Assembly (NCBI GenBank): GCA_964463485.1
Contig: CAYXDO010000051.1
Location: 1 to 64,000 of the forward strand
Direction of reading: 5' to 3'
Length of the DNA stretch: 64,000 nucleotides
DNA from: CAYXDO01 sp964463485
GTDB taxonomy: Bacteria > Myxococcota > Kuafuiibacteriia > Kuafuiibacteriales > Kuafuiibacteriaceae
Shown here: positions 1 to 7,636 of the stretch, piece after piece
Layout of the letters: each line of letters opens with the position of its first letter
Numbering within the stretch: position 1 is the first letter of the stretch
Translations under genes and position numbers: made by a program
Notes under the pieces: model-generated
Databases searched by the model: none
The model's input: the letters and a program-made list of their open reading frames with translations, nothing else
Told to the model about the DNA's origin: nothing

Positions 1-687
1 TCACGTAGGTCGAAGGCCGGTGGCTCCAGTTCGGGAATATCGCGTCGAGTCGGCCAGCGCGGAACTTTGCTGACGCTGCGGCGAAGCGGACACGAAAGGC
101 TCGCACGCGCGCGAGGCACGCGTTCCAATACTGGGTCGTCGAGGCGTGGCACAGAGGACGCCAACTTTGTCTCGACTTCGATGGCCGATCGTCGAGGCGC
201 TGCTCGAGAATTCGTTGGCGCCCAAGCACGCGAGGCTTCTTCTTTCGGAGCTCGGCCTCTTCTTTGCGCACCTCGCGTTCGATCACCTGGGCGTCGATCG
301 GCTCGCCGTCGCCGTCGATGAGCGCTGGCAAAGGCGCGACCTCCAACACCTCGGTCTCGATGAACTCCTCGCGGCGGGGCTCGAGGCCAGGCTCGGCGCG
401 GCGCAGCGCGATCGCGTACGCTCGTCGATTGAATCGCTTGACCTCGCGCCTCGCGTTGAAGAGCTGCCAACCGATCAGTCCGGGCCACTCGTCATACTTA
501 TTCACGAGGCGAGCGTCTGCTGGGTTGAGCAAGGTGTAGGCGACTCGATCGGCGAACCCTTCGATCGAGCTCGTTCGACGCAGTTGGCTTCGTGCATGCG
601 TCGTGAGTGCTCGAAGTCGCGATTCAGCAGACGTTGGATCGACGTCTTCCTTCGCACGGTCGTCCGCTCCGCTTGGTGGGTGGATAA
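1..687 (-). pseudogene. Remnant of a REP-associated (Y1/IS200-like) tyrosine transposase
   Basis: Read on the minus strand, the frame running from about 687 down to the window start is open but has no plausible start: it is closed upstream by a TGA. The frame contains VAYTLLNPADARLV followed by YDEWPGL, then a basic region (KKKPRVLGRQ) and a tail with FRAGRLDAIFPNW. These resemble the C-terminal half of Y1 transposases of the TnpA-REP group (AYxLxNPvxAxLV..eWPG, then FraG...FP at the end). I did not find the N-terminal catalytic HUH and Tyr region in any frame, so I read it as a decayed or frameshifted copy that continues off the left edge. Family call is moderate and rests on motif memory. 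A separate minus-strand ORF covering 502-885 gives no recognisable protein. Confidence 0.5.
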
Positions 688-881
688 GTCACTCGAGACG
701 TCTACTCCCTGCAGCGACGAGCCCCCCATGAGCTCCATGAGCCCCTCGGGCGTCGACTGAGAGGTGCCTGCTTCGAGGTGCGCCTCCTTCGCCTCGTGGT
801 CGACCCTGCCGACGAGCTGGCCGCCCGGGCGCAGAGTGACTTCGGCCTCCGCCTGGTGAAAGCACAACTCGTCATGGCGAC

Positions 882-2072
882 TCACCCCCGACCCCGTCTA
901 GACCCGAGGCGTCTCAGGAGCGGTCTTCGCATCCCCAGAAACACCGCTGAGGACGCGAGCCCAACGACGAGCGTGGCCTGCCAGAGAGTCGAGCTGCCAA
1001 AATCGTCGAGGATCCTCGTACCGAGCAGGGGCGCGAGGAAGGCCGCGATCCCGTTGGAGAGCACCAACCCACCTTGATACCCACCTCTCTGCGAGGCCGG
1101 CGCGAGGTTCGCCGTGACCGACGGCATCGACGGAGCCATCACGATCTCGCCGAGCGTCCACGTCGCGATCGTGATGGCGATGCTGAGTCGAGTATCCGCG
1201 AACATCGTCGCGCCGAAACCGATCGCGGTCAGCGCCGCGCCGAGCGCCAGCACGAGCGCCGGATCCCGATCGAGCACCATCCGCGAGATGAAAGGCTGGA
1301 GCAGCACGATCATGATGCCGTTGACGGCGATCAGATCGCCGTACGCTTCCGGACCGATCCCCTTGTTGCTCAGGTCGAGGGGCAGCGACGAGAACCCTTG
1401 ATGGAACACGAGCGCGAGCAACGCGCCTCCCACGACGAACGCGACAAAGACTCCGTCCTTGTACGGCGCGAAAATGGACACCGGCGTTCGACTCACATCG
1501 GGCAGAGTCTCGGGGACCAGGAGTGCGACGATGACACCGAATGCAAAAAGAGTTACGGCGTTCGACGCGAACAGCCATCCATACCCCACCGAGGAGAGTC
1601 TAGCGGCCAGCACGGCCGCGACGGAAAAGGCAAGGTTCACTGCCCAGTACAGATACCCATAAGCGCGTGCCCGATCCGGAAGCGGCACGACGTCGGCGAC
1701 GGCCGCCTGCAGAGCAGGGCGGTACAACTCAGCACACGCGCCGACGAGGAACGCGGCGACGCCGACATGCAGCGCGGACCGCGCAAAGGAGAGGTGGATC
1801 AGCGCTGCTGAACCGAGGATCGTGCCGATCAGGATCGTGGGCCGCCGTCCGATTCGATCAGCGAGCACGCCGCCGAGGAAACTGGCGACGAGGGCGCCCG
1901 CGCCAAAAGCCGATACCACCGCGCCGGCCTGAGACACTGAGAAGCCTCGCTCGTTTTTCAAATACAGGGCGAGGTAGATGAAGACGAACGAGCCCGCTCG
2001 GCTGACGAACAGGCCGAGGACGAGCCACCAGAAGGTCAGCGGCAGCTCGAGGAACCTGCGCGGCGTCGACAT
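882..2072 (-). CDS. MFS transporter (drug/metabolite efflux type)
   Basis: A 396-aa membrane protein with about twelve hydrophobic segments, typical of the major facilitator superfamily. After TM2 it has the motif-A-like loop GGVLADRIGRRPT (about residues 68-80), the hallmark of MFS_1/DHA-type H+-coupled antiporters; residues such as PETLP follow the sixth segment. It would act in the inner membrane exporting a small molecule; the substrate cannot be told from sequence. Two starts are possible: GTG at 2090, or ATG at 2072 (chosen; neither has a good Shine-Dalgarno). It is a single-gene unit followed by the transposase remnant, and its upstream region carries a dispersed repeat. Confidence 0.85.
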   Translation of the reverse strand: MSTPRRFLELPLTFWWLVLGLFVSRAGSFVFIYLALYLKNERGFSVSQAGAVVSAFGAGALVASFLGGVLADRIGRRPTILIGTILGSAALIHLSFARSALHVGVAAFLVGACAELYRPALQAAVADVVPLPDRARAYGYLYWAVNLAFSVAAVLAARLSSVGYGWLFASNAVTLFAFGVIVALLVPETLPDVSRTPVSIFAPYKDGVFVAFVVGGALLALVFHQGFSSLPLDLSNKGIGPEAYGDLIAVNGIMIVLLQPFISRMVLDRDPALVLALGAALTAIGFGATMFADTRLSIAITIATWTLGEIVMAPSMPSVTANLAPASQRGGYQGGLVLSNGIAAFLAPLLGTRILDDFGSSTLWQATLVVGLASSAVFLGMRRPLLRRLGSRRGRG

Positions 2073-2148
2073 CGGGGACGGACACGACACGGGTTGTCGC
2101 CGGTTTCGTCAACAAGAGCGGGCGCTGGACGTGTTGCTCACGCTCACG

Positions 2149-2168
2149 CCACGGTTTCGTCCACGCCC
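2149..2168. repeat. 20-bp dispersed repeat, exact copy at 12494-12513
   Basis: CCACGGTTTCGTCCACGCCC occurs here and again, identical, at 12494-12513 inside the inverted hexamer-repeat cassette. The flanks here (GCTCACGCTCACG before it) also resemble that cassette. It lies between the MFS gene and the toxin gene. It is probably a fragment of the same intergenic repeat family. Confidence 0.7.
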
Positions 2169-2222
2169 GGGGCGGAGTGGTGCTTGCCTCTGAATCTTTG
2201 CGGCGCAACCCACATTTCGGGA

Positions 2223-2609
2223 TCACCACAGCACCTTGGCGCCGTATGGGCCAAGGGACGGGTCCGGAGACACAATCGTCAAGCGGTGGACGAGCGCCTG
2301 CGCAACCAGGAGTCGATCGAACGGATCTCGATGGTGCAGAGGCAACTCACTCATGCGCCCAAGGGCCGCGAGCTCGATCGGGAGCTCGACCAAGCCTCGT
2401 GCGGAGAGTTGCTCCTCGACCCAAATTCTGGGCGCGTTCGGCAAGCGAAGCTTGCCCGCGGTCGCCTTGCTGTAGATTTCCCACACACTCACGTAGCTCA
2501 GCATGAGGTCGTTTGCCGGGTCATCGAGCACGCGCGCTGCCTCGATGCTCAGCCGAGCCGGCTCCTGGGTCAGCCATATGAAGGTGCATGTGTCGAGCAA
2601 GAGCCTCAC
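2223..2609 (-). CDS. PIN-domain toxin (VapC-like)
   Basis: About 128 aa, full PIN-domain length. The N-terminus VRLLLDTCTFIWL has the first catalytic acidic residue (LLDTcTFIW is the common PIN signature). An internal SVWEI gives the second acidic residue, and the end has HHRDPFDRLLVAQA, the third acidic cluster with the usual DpFDRlLvaQA signature. It is therefore predicted to be an intact Mg2+-dependent RNase toxin. The start GTG overlaps the antitoxin stop (GTGA), suggesting translational coupling; a TTG at 2621 is an alternative. It is paired with the Phd/YefM-type antitoxin immediately upstream. Confidence 0.85.
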   Translation of the reverse strand: MRLLLDTCTFIWLTQEPARLSIEAARVLDDPANDLMLSYVSVWEIYSKATAGKLRLPNAPRIWVEEQLSARGLVELPIELAALGRMSELPLHHRDPFDRLLVAQALVHRLTIVSPDPSLGPYGAKVLW

Positions 2610-2848
2610 CGAAGGCCCCAATCCGCCTCTTCATCCTCGCCCGCGGGGAGGAAACAGTCTTCCGAGTAACTCACCGGCTGCGACGTAACCTCGCCTACCT
2701 TCGGGCGGGGCCGGGCCCGAGGCCCAATGGGAATGAGGCGCGCGACCGGAGTCTCACCGCGACAGAGGACAAACTCCTCTCCTTGCTCCGTCGCCGCGAG
2801 GAGCTTCGAAAGCGTCGTCTTGGCCTCGTGGACAGTGACGGTCTTCAT
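2606..2848 (-). CDS. Phd/YefM-family antitoxin
   Basis: An 80-aa protein beginning MKTVTVHEAKTTLSKLL, with GEEFVLCRGETPVARLIPI: the classic Phd/YefM fold, which binds operator DNA through the N-terminus and neutralises the toxin with its acidic C-terminal tail (AGEDEEADW). The frame is open 28 codons further upstream, but those codons lie in the AT-rich promoter and the ATG at 2848 fits the family. It precedes and overlaps the PIN toxin, forming a two-gene type II toxin-antitoxin operon. Confidence 0.85.
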   Translation of the reverse strand: MKTVTVHEAKTTLSKLLAATEQGEEFVLCRGETPVARLIPIGPRARPRPKVGEVTSQPVSYSEDCFLPAGEDEEADWGLR

Positions 2849-2852
2849 GCCG

Positions 2853-2905
2853 CATGATCTTCTTCGACCATTAGCTAAGTCAAGACTAATATCCGATCTC
2901 GCGCT
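2853..2905 (-). promoter_or_regulatory. Probable promoter/operator of the toxin-antitoxin pair
   Basis: An unusually AT-rich stretch for this DNA. On the minus strand it reads ATTAGTCTTGACTTAGCTAAT about 20-45 bases before the antitoxin ATG. It offers a TTGACT -35-like hexamer and TTAG/CTAA half-sites with partial dyad symmetry, as expected for an autoregulated Phd-type operator. Assigned by inspection only. Confidence 0.4.
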
Positions 2906-2922
2906 CGCGGGGCGGCAGCAAA

Positions 2923-4257
2923 TTACGGGCAACCGTGCGAGCTCCTCGATTTGTCGTTCCAGCCCCCGTTGTTCTTGCGGATTCTCTTCGCGAGGTCCGG
3001 TCCGAGTTGATCACCGATCGCTCGCTCGAGCTCGTCGCCCTCCATGATCACCGTGCGCATCATCCGCTCGTATGAAGTGGCCATCTCCGTCGGTGGAACG
3101 GGCAAGCCGGCCCGCTCCGCGGAGAGTCTTTGAAACGCCTTCTTGATCTCGATCGGGTCGAGCTTGTCGTTGATTTCCGTGAGCATCGACTCCGCGCTGA
3201 GGCTCCCCACGTTGCCGTCGTCGCCGGTGACTTCGCGATAGGTTCGGGTAATTTCCGCGATCAGCTTGGCCTGACTCTTCCGCGTCACGTCCGTGATCAC
3301 CTTGAGCTCGTCTTCGGAGAGCCCGAGGTTCTTGGCGTCTTCGTCCGAGACCACGCTGCCGCGGCCCGAGAGCGACGGCAGGTCCCATCGCAACTCACAA
3401 CGAGAAGCCATCCCCGCCAACTCCTCCGGAGGGAGGTCGAACACCTTCTGCTTGCGAGCCTCACCGCTCTTTTCGGCCAGAGCCTTCTTGAGACTCTCGT
3501 TGTCCGCTTGGAGCGCGGCGGTCTGACGCTCCAAGCGAGCGATCTTGGTCTCCGGTGCCTCGGGCAATTTCGGCGTGCCGGGCTCCGCAGGTTGTGGGTC
3601 CGTCGAGAGACCGATCGAGCTCACACCCATGGGCGTCGGCTTGATGGGTTTGCCACGTTCGAGGGTCGCGACCTCGCCGGCCGCCACCCTCGTCGGAGCC
3701 TGCCCAGAGTCCCCGCTCACCGCCGATACCGTACCCTCGTACACGCTGACCGTAACCCACGCAGACGCGACCGCGCCAATCACCGCGCCCGCCGCGCCTG
3801 CCTTCCAAGAACTTCCCGTTTGGCTCATTTTCATGACCTCCACCCGAAAACACGTCCCGACCACGCGAACGGTTCCCGCGATCGTGTCGAGTTCGAAACT
3901 TTTTCCGGGCTCGACCCGATAGAAGACGTTCCCCGCGTCTTGTCGGATCGAAGCGTTGCCGAACGCGTCGACTTGCCAACTGACCGACGACCCAGGCTCA
4001 GCGACGAGGGTCGCGCGACCAATGGCCCGAGTCTCTCGAACGCTCGCCACGAGGGTGCCCGAGTCCGGCAGCTCGAGGGTCGTCGCGAGCGCCAGCAGGC
4101 CAGCCGCCGCCAGCGCGAGCATCATTCGGCGCCGAGACCTTCGCCTCATCAGCTCCGACATGACCCTCTCGGTGAAGTCAGCCGGCGGCTTGGAAGCAGG
4201 CCAGGCTTCGACGGCGCGTCGTTCGGCGTTCGTGATCGGCGGATCCGAGGTGCTCAT
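2923..4257 (-). CDS. FecR-like anti-sigma factor with long C-terminal domain
   Basis: A 444-aa protein. Residues 1-40 are cytoplasmic and basic toward the end (MRRRSRRRMM), followed by one membrane segment (LALAAAGLLALATTLEL). A periplasmic FecR-like part follows: QDAGNVFYRVEPGKSFELDTIAGTVRVVGTCFRVEV matches the FecR core (GevfydV...fevdt..gtvrvlGT.F.V). A second hydrophobic stretch lies at about 150-170, then a Pro-rich linker, a coiled coil (ETKIARLERQTAALQADNESLKKAL) and an unfamiliar C-terminal helical domain of about 150 aa. It overlaps the upstream sigma factor by 4 bases (ATGA), so it is the cognate anti-sigma. The C-terminal domain is not part of ordinary FecR proteins and may be a sensor; that is inference. 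Confidence 0.75.
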   Translation of the reverse strand: MSTSDPPITNAERRAVEAWPASKPPADFTERVMSELMRRRSRRRMMLALAAAGLLALATTLELPDSGTLVASVRETRAIGRATLVAEPGSSVSWQVDAFGNASIRQDAGNVFYRVEPGKSFELDTIAGTVRVVGTCFRVEVMKMSQTGSSWKAGAAGAVIGAVASAWVTVSVYEGTVSAVSGDSGQAPTRVAAGEVATLERGKPIKPTPMGVSSIGLSTDPQPAEPGTPKLPEAPETKIARLERQTAALQADNESLKKALAEKSGEARKQKVFDLPPEELAGMASRCELRWDLPSLSGRGSVVSDEDAKNLGLSEDELKVITDVTRKSQAKLIAEITRTYREVTGDDGNVGSLSAESMLTEINDKLDPIEIKKAFQRLSAERAGLPVPPTEMATSYERMMRTVIMEGDELERAIGDQLGPDLAKRIRKNNGGWNDKSRSSHGCP

Positions 4258-4862
4258 GAGCTGCTCCCAGCCGGCGAGATCCGGAGTGAAGGGCGTGGGG
4301 ATCTTTCGCGAAGGTCTTGGAGCGCCGCGCGAAGGCGGCTCCGGGCCCGCGAGATTCGCGACTTGACAGTGCCGATGTCGATGCCGAGCGCTCGCGCGAT
4401 TTCGGGATACTCGAGGTCGTGCTCCACTCGTAACAATAGGGCAGCCCGATACTCGGGCGCGAGCTCACCCATCGCGCTCGCCACGCGCTCTCCCAGACGT
4501 TGAGCGTCGATCAACTCATCTGGCGGGACCTCGGGCGAAGGCGTGTCGAGCCCGTCGGAAGGCTCGGCGATGACGAGCCGCAGCCGGCGACTCTTGCGCA
4601 GCGAATCGAGCGCGGTGCGGGCTGCGATCGTCGAAATCCATGCTCCGAGCGGCGCGGGACTCTGGGGATCGAATCGCCGAAGGTGGGTGAGGATCTTGAT
4701 GAAGCTCTCTTGAGCGACGTCGTCGACGCTCTCCGGGGACGAGATCAGGATCTTGGCGATGAGCGCGTAGACTCTGGGGCTGTAGAGATCGACGAGCGCG
4801 CGGCAAGCCGTCGAGTCGCCTCGACGAGCGCGCGCCATGATGGCGGGATCGAGCTCGACCAC
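4254..4862 (-). CDS. ECF RNA polymerase sigma factor
   Basis: A 202-aa sigma-70-family ECF factor. The region 2 part has VYALIAKILISSPESVDDVAQESFIKILTHLRRFDP (the DDVaQEsFikil core) and W in GAWISTIAARTALDSLRK. Region 4 has LAPEYRAALLLRVEHDLEYPEIARALGIDIGTVKSRISRARSRLR, a standard helix-turn-helix. The start is GTG at 4862; an ATG nine codons later is possible. Co-transcribed with the FecR-like anti-sigma. An ECF-type promoter sits just upstream, so autoregulation is likely. Confidence 0.9.
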   Translation of the reverse strand: MVELDPAIMARARRGDSTACRALVDLYSPRVYALIAKILISSPESVDDVAQESFIKILTHLRRFDPQSPAPLGAWISTIAARTALDSLRKSRRLRLVIAEPSDGLDTPSPEVPPDELIDAQRLGERVASAMGELAPEYRAALLLRVEHDLEYPEIARALGIDIGTVKSRISRARSRLRAALQDLRERSPRPSLRISPAGSSS

Positions 4863-4880
4863 TCCTAGTCCTCACAGTCC

Positions 4881-4907
4881 TCACGATCGGGAGACGGTGG
4901 AGGTTCC
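4881..4907 (-). promoter_or_regulatory. Candidate ECF-type autoregulated promoter
   Basis: On the minus strand, GGAAC (positions 4907-4903) and CGTGA (4885-4881) are separated by 17 bases, about 20 bases before the sigma factor start. GGAAC at -35 with a CGT-type -10 is the usual pattern for ECF-dependent promoters, which often precede their own sigma gene. Based on inspection. Confidence 0.4.
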
Positions 4908-4986
4908 CGACTTTTGAAAGACGCGCAAATCGAGTGGGTGCCGAGCTCGACGTTCATCGGCGCAGGCTCGCTGCGCTCGCCGCGGT

Positions 4987-5580
4987 TCACCGCTTGATCG
5001 CGGCGAGGTCGGCGAGGACCTCCTTGGCATGTTCGGCGGGTTTAACTTTGGGGTAGACCTTTGCGACCTTGCCGTCGGCGTCGATGAGCACGCTGGTTCG
5101 GACGATCCCCAGGAACTTTTTGCCCATGAAGGCCTTCTGGCCCCAGCTTCCGTAGTCGGCGATCGTCCGCGCTGTGGGGTCACTGAGGAGCGGAAAGTTG
5201 AGCGAATGTTTTGCTTTGAATTTCGCGTGGGACGTCACGGAGTCTCGACTCACGCCGAGTACCACCGCCCCAGCGGCGGAGAGCGCGGCCAACTCGTCGC
5301 GAAACGCACAAGCCTCCACCGTACAACCCGGGGTGTCGTCTTTCGGATAGAAGTAGAGCAGCACAGGCTTGCCGCGCAAGGACGCCAGAGAGATCTTCGT
5401 TCCGGCGTCGGTCTCGAGCTCGAACTCGGGCGCGAGACTCCCGATCGCCGGAGCCGGCTTCGGGTCAGGTGGTGGAGCGGCCGGGGCCTTGGCTTTCTTC
5501 GGCGCTTTGGGCTTCGGCGCTGAAGCGGCTTTTGCCGGCTTGGGGGTCTTGGCTTTGGAGCTCGTCTTCTTGGTCGCCAC
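4987..5580 (-). CDS. bcp: Thioredoxin-dependent thiol peroxidase (Bcp/PrxQ) with Lys/Ala/Pro-rich N-terminal tail
   Basis: A 197-aa protein in two parts. Residues 1-45 are a low-complexity Lys-Ala-Pro tail, similar to histone H1-like or DNA-binding tails. From about residue 46 it is a full peroxiredoxin: GSLAPEFELETDAGTKISLASLRGKPVLLYFYPKDDTPGCTVEACAFRD. This has the peroxidatic Cys in TPGCT and the PrxQ-type second Cys five residues later (CTVEAC). The end matches Bcp (GIVRTSVLIDADGKV). It reduces peroxides using thioredoxin. Family Bcp proteins are about 155 aa, so the tail is an addition; it might tether the enzyme to nucleic acid or membranes (inference). Confidence 0.9.
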   Translation of the reverse strand: MATKKTSSKAKTPKPAKAASAPKPKAPKKAKAPAAPPPDPKPAPAIGSLAPEFELETDAGTKISLASLRGKPVLLYFYPKDDTPGCTVEACAFRDELAALSAAGAVVLGVSRDSVTSHAKFKAKHSLNFPLLSDPTARTIADYGSWGQKAFMGKKFLGIVRTSVLIDADGKVAKVYPKVKPAEHAKEVLADLAAIKR

Positions 5581-5627
5581 GGGCTCCCTCTATGCCCGAC
5601 GATCCCGTTCCACGGCAAGTCGCGAAC

Positions 5628-5652
5628 ACGGGCTCACGGGCTCACGGGCTCA
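5628..5652. repeat. Short tandem repeat ACGGGCTC
   Basis: Three head-to-tail copies of ACGGGCTC (one with a small variation at the end) lie between the peroxiredoxin start and the Elp3 stop. Too short to assign a role. Confidence 0.5.
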
Positions 5653-7401
5653 GGCGCCCGAGCGCACATGCTGATATAACTCTCCGTCTTCGAACCCGAG
5701 ACCTCGGTAGTACGGTCGAGTGCCCACCGCGGAAATCACCGACAACTTCCAGAACCCTGCGGCCTCCGCCCTGTTCCGCGCTTCGGCGACGAGCGCGCGC
5801 CCCACCCCCGCATGCTGCGTCTTCCGCGGATCCTTGGCGCCCAAGCTCACTACCGGCCCATACACGTGAACTTCACGGATGATGGCGGCGCCTCCCAACT
5901 CGGAGATGAACGAGTCTGCTCGGGGAAGAAACAACCGCAGGAAGCCGGCGAGGTCGTCGCTGGGTGTCACGAACTCGAGGAAGAGCTCCGCTCCGACCGA
6001 CGTCCGGTACTCCGTGGCCCGAAGCGAGAGCTCCTGCGCGGATGCGCTCCCGATCTCGCGACTCCGAATCTCGAGCGACCGCACGCCGCTCAGGCGCAAC
6101 CTCGCCTCGACCAGCTCCCGCAGGTTGGCGGTCTTGGTGCCGAGCACGACGTCGTGAGCGGGAATGTCGCGAATCACCCGCGAGACGCGGCAATACCGCG
6201 GAACGCGACTCAGGATCTCGGCCAGCAACTCGACCAAGACTTCGTCCGAGTATGGAACCCACTCACCAGACTCAGCAAAGCGCGCGAGCTCGGCGCTCTC
6301 GATGAGCACGGTCGGATAGATTTTGAGCTCGTCCGGACGCAGACCCTCGTCGGCGAACAAACGCTGAAAGTCTTCGAGGTCCGACTCGGGCGTCGCGCCG
6401 AGCAGGTTGGGCATCCAGTGCGCCTGAATCTTGAACCCCGCACGCCTCAACAAGGAGAAGGCACTCCGTGTGTCGGCGACGTCGTGCCCGCGAGCGTTCC
6501 TTTCTAGGATTTCGTCGCTCGTGCTCTCGACTCCCAGCTGAATCTTCGTAGCTCCCAGCCGACGAAGATGAGTCACCGACGCTTCACTCAGCGAATCCGG
6601 ACGAGTCTCGAGCGACAGCCCGACCGAACGATGAGTTGCCGTCTCGTTGGCGCGATGGGCCTCTGCCAGCTCGCTCCAGGTGGCCTCGAGGGTGGGTGCG
6701 GACAGCCTCGAGATCACCGTGTTGTACGAGTGCCCGGGACCAATGTCCCGCCCGACGATGTGAAGGTCAGGAGCGAGCTCGTCGGAGGGATCGAACCCCC
6801 GCGCCGGCACCGACCCGTCCACGGCGTTGAGCGCCTCGAAACATCGCGTCACGAACCCAATTTGAAAGGGGATCGGATAGGAAGACCAGGTGCCTCCGAG
6901 CACGATGAGCTCGATCTTGTCGGTCGGATGGCCATTCGTCTCGAGCGCTTTGATGCGGGAGAGCGTCTGCGCGAACGGATCGAAGGCGTGCTGGGCCGCT
7001 CGCTGCGCCCCTGGCTCCATCGAGAGGTAACTCTTCGGCATCCGCAGATCGTTGGGACAGAACAAGCAGCGACCCGGACAAGGGTGGGGAGGCGTGAGGA
7101 GAGTGACCGGAGCGACTCCACTCCTCGTGCGGATCGGCTTGCCGCGGAGCTTATCGATCACGTCGGAGGAATCGAGGCCGAGCTCCGGGCCAAATCGACC
7201 GAGCCCCAAGATCAGCTCCTGCTTCGAAAACACGCGTCCGCTCGGCCGAGGATGGCGGCGAACGATCTTGTGAAGCTCCCGCTCGTCCGGTTGCCGAAGG
7301 TCCGCGACCGCACGAAGCACGGCCGCGAGCGGTCCGAGGTCGGGCGCGAGCGCCGAAGTCACGGACTCCAACTCATTCGCCGAGAGATGGCGTCGACTCA
7401 C
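5650..7401 (-). CDS. elp3: Elp3-type tRNA U34 modification radical SAM/GNAT enzyme
   Basis: A protein of about 583 aa with the two-domain Elp3 layout. The N-terminal radical SAM domain has PHPCPGRCLFCPNDLRMPKSYLSMEPGAQRA (4Fe-4S cysteines) and ELIVLGGTWSSYP; a C-terminal GNAT acetyltransferase has HAGVGRALVAEARNRAEAAGFWKLSVISAVGTRPYYRGLGF. The enzyme makes the cm5U-type modification of wobble uridine in tRNA from acetyl-CoA and SAM. Elp3 is universal in eukaryotes and archaea but patchy in bacteria. The frame is open to a TTG at 7500, but GTG at 7401 has a good ribosome site (GAGG eight bases upstream) and starts just before the conserved part. Divergently transcribed from the STAND ATPase gene. 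Confidence 0.9.
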   Translation of the reverse strand: MSRRHLSANELESVTSALAPDLGPLAAVLRAVADLRQPDERELHKIVRRHPRPSGRVFSKQELILGLGRFGPELGLDSSDVIDKLRGKPIRTRSGVAPVTLLTPPHPCPGRCLFCPNDLRMPKSYLSMEPGAQRAAQHAFDPFAQTLSRIKALETNGHPTDKIELIVLGGTWSSYPIPFQIGFVTRCFEALNAVDGSVPARGFDPSDELAPDLHIVGRDIGPGHSYNTVISRLSAPTLEATWSELAEAHRANETATHRSVGLSLETRPDSLSEASVTHLRRLGATKIQLGVESTSDEILERNARGHDVADTRSAFSLLRRAGFKIQAHWMPNLLGATPESDLEDFQRLFADEGLRPDELKIYPTVLIESAELARFAESGEWVPYSDEVLVELLAEILSRVPRYCRVSRVIRDIPAHDVVLGTKTANLRELVEARLRLSGVRSLEIRSREIGSASAQELSLRATEYRTSVGAELFLEFVTPSDDLAGFLRLFLPRADSFISELGGAAIIREVHVYGPVVSLGAKDPRKTQHAGVGRALVAEARNRAEAAGFWKLSVISAVGTRPYYRGLGFEDGELYQHVRSGA

Positions 7402-7592
7402 GATCGCGACCTCATTTCGCTTCGCTGCGATCGAATTCGTTCTGCGCCGCTCATCGAAGCCCGCGTCTGGGTCGAGAGAATACCTCGCGTGTCGACTCAA
7501 TCGTCAACCGCCGAGGGAAGAAAGCACGAACGTAGGGGTCTTCAAGCCGGGGAGGGGCCCTGCGGAAGATTGGGCCAACAGACAAAGCCTCG

Positions 7593-7630
7593 ATCAACTG
7601 ATCATCAACTGACGCGTTCGGCTTTATGCT
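7593..7630 (+). promoter_or_regulatory. Direct ATCAACTG repeats and -10-like box before the STAND gene
   Basis: Two direct copies of ATCAACTG (7593-7600 and 7604-7611) are followed by TATGCT (7625-7630), six bases before the ATG at 7637, which would give a nearly leaderless transcript. Copies of the same motif, one of them inverted, occur just after the gene (11152-11172). The repeats sit where a -35 element would be, so a repressor could act there. Role inferred. Confidence 0.4.
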
Positions 7631-7636
7631 CGGGGA

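Noticed and set aside
502..885. 127-codon minus-strand frame upstream of the transposase remnant
   Set aside because: No recognisable motif in it; the transposase-like residues are in another frame. It could be part of the same decayed gene, but the evidence is too weak.
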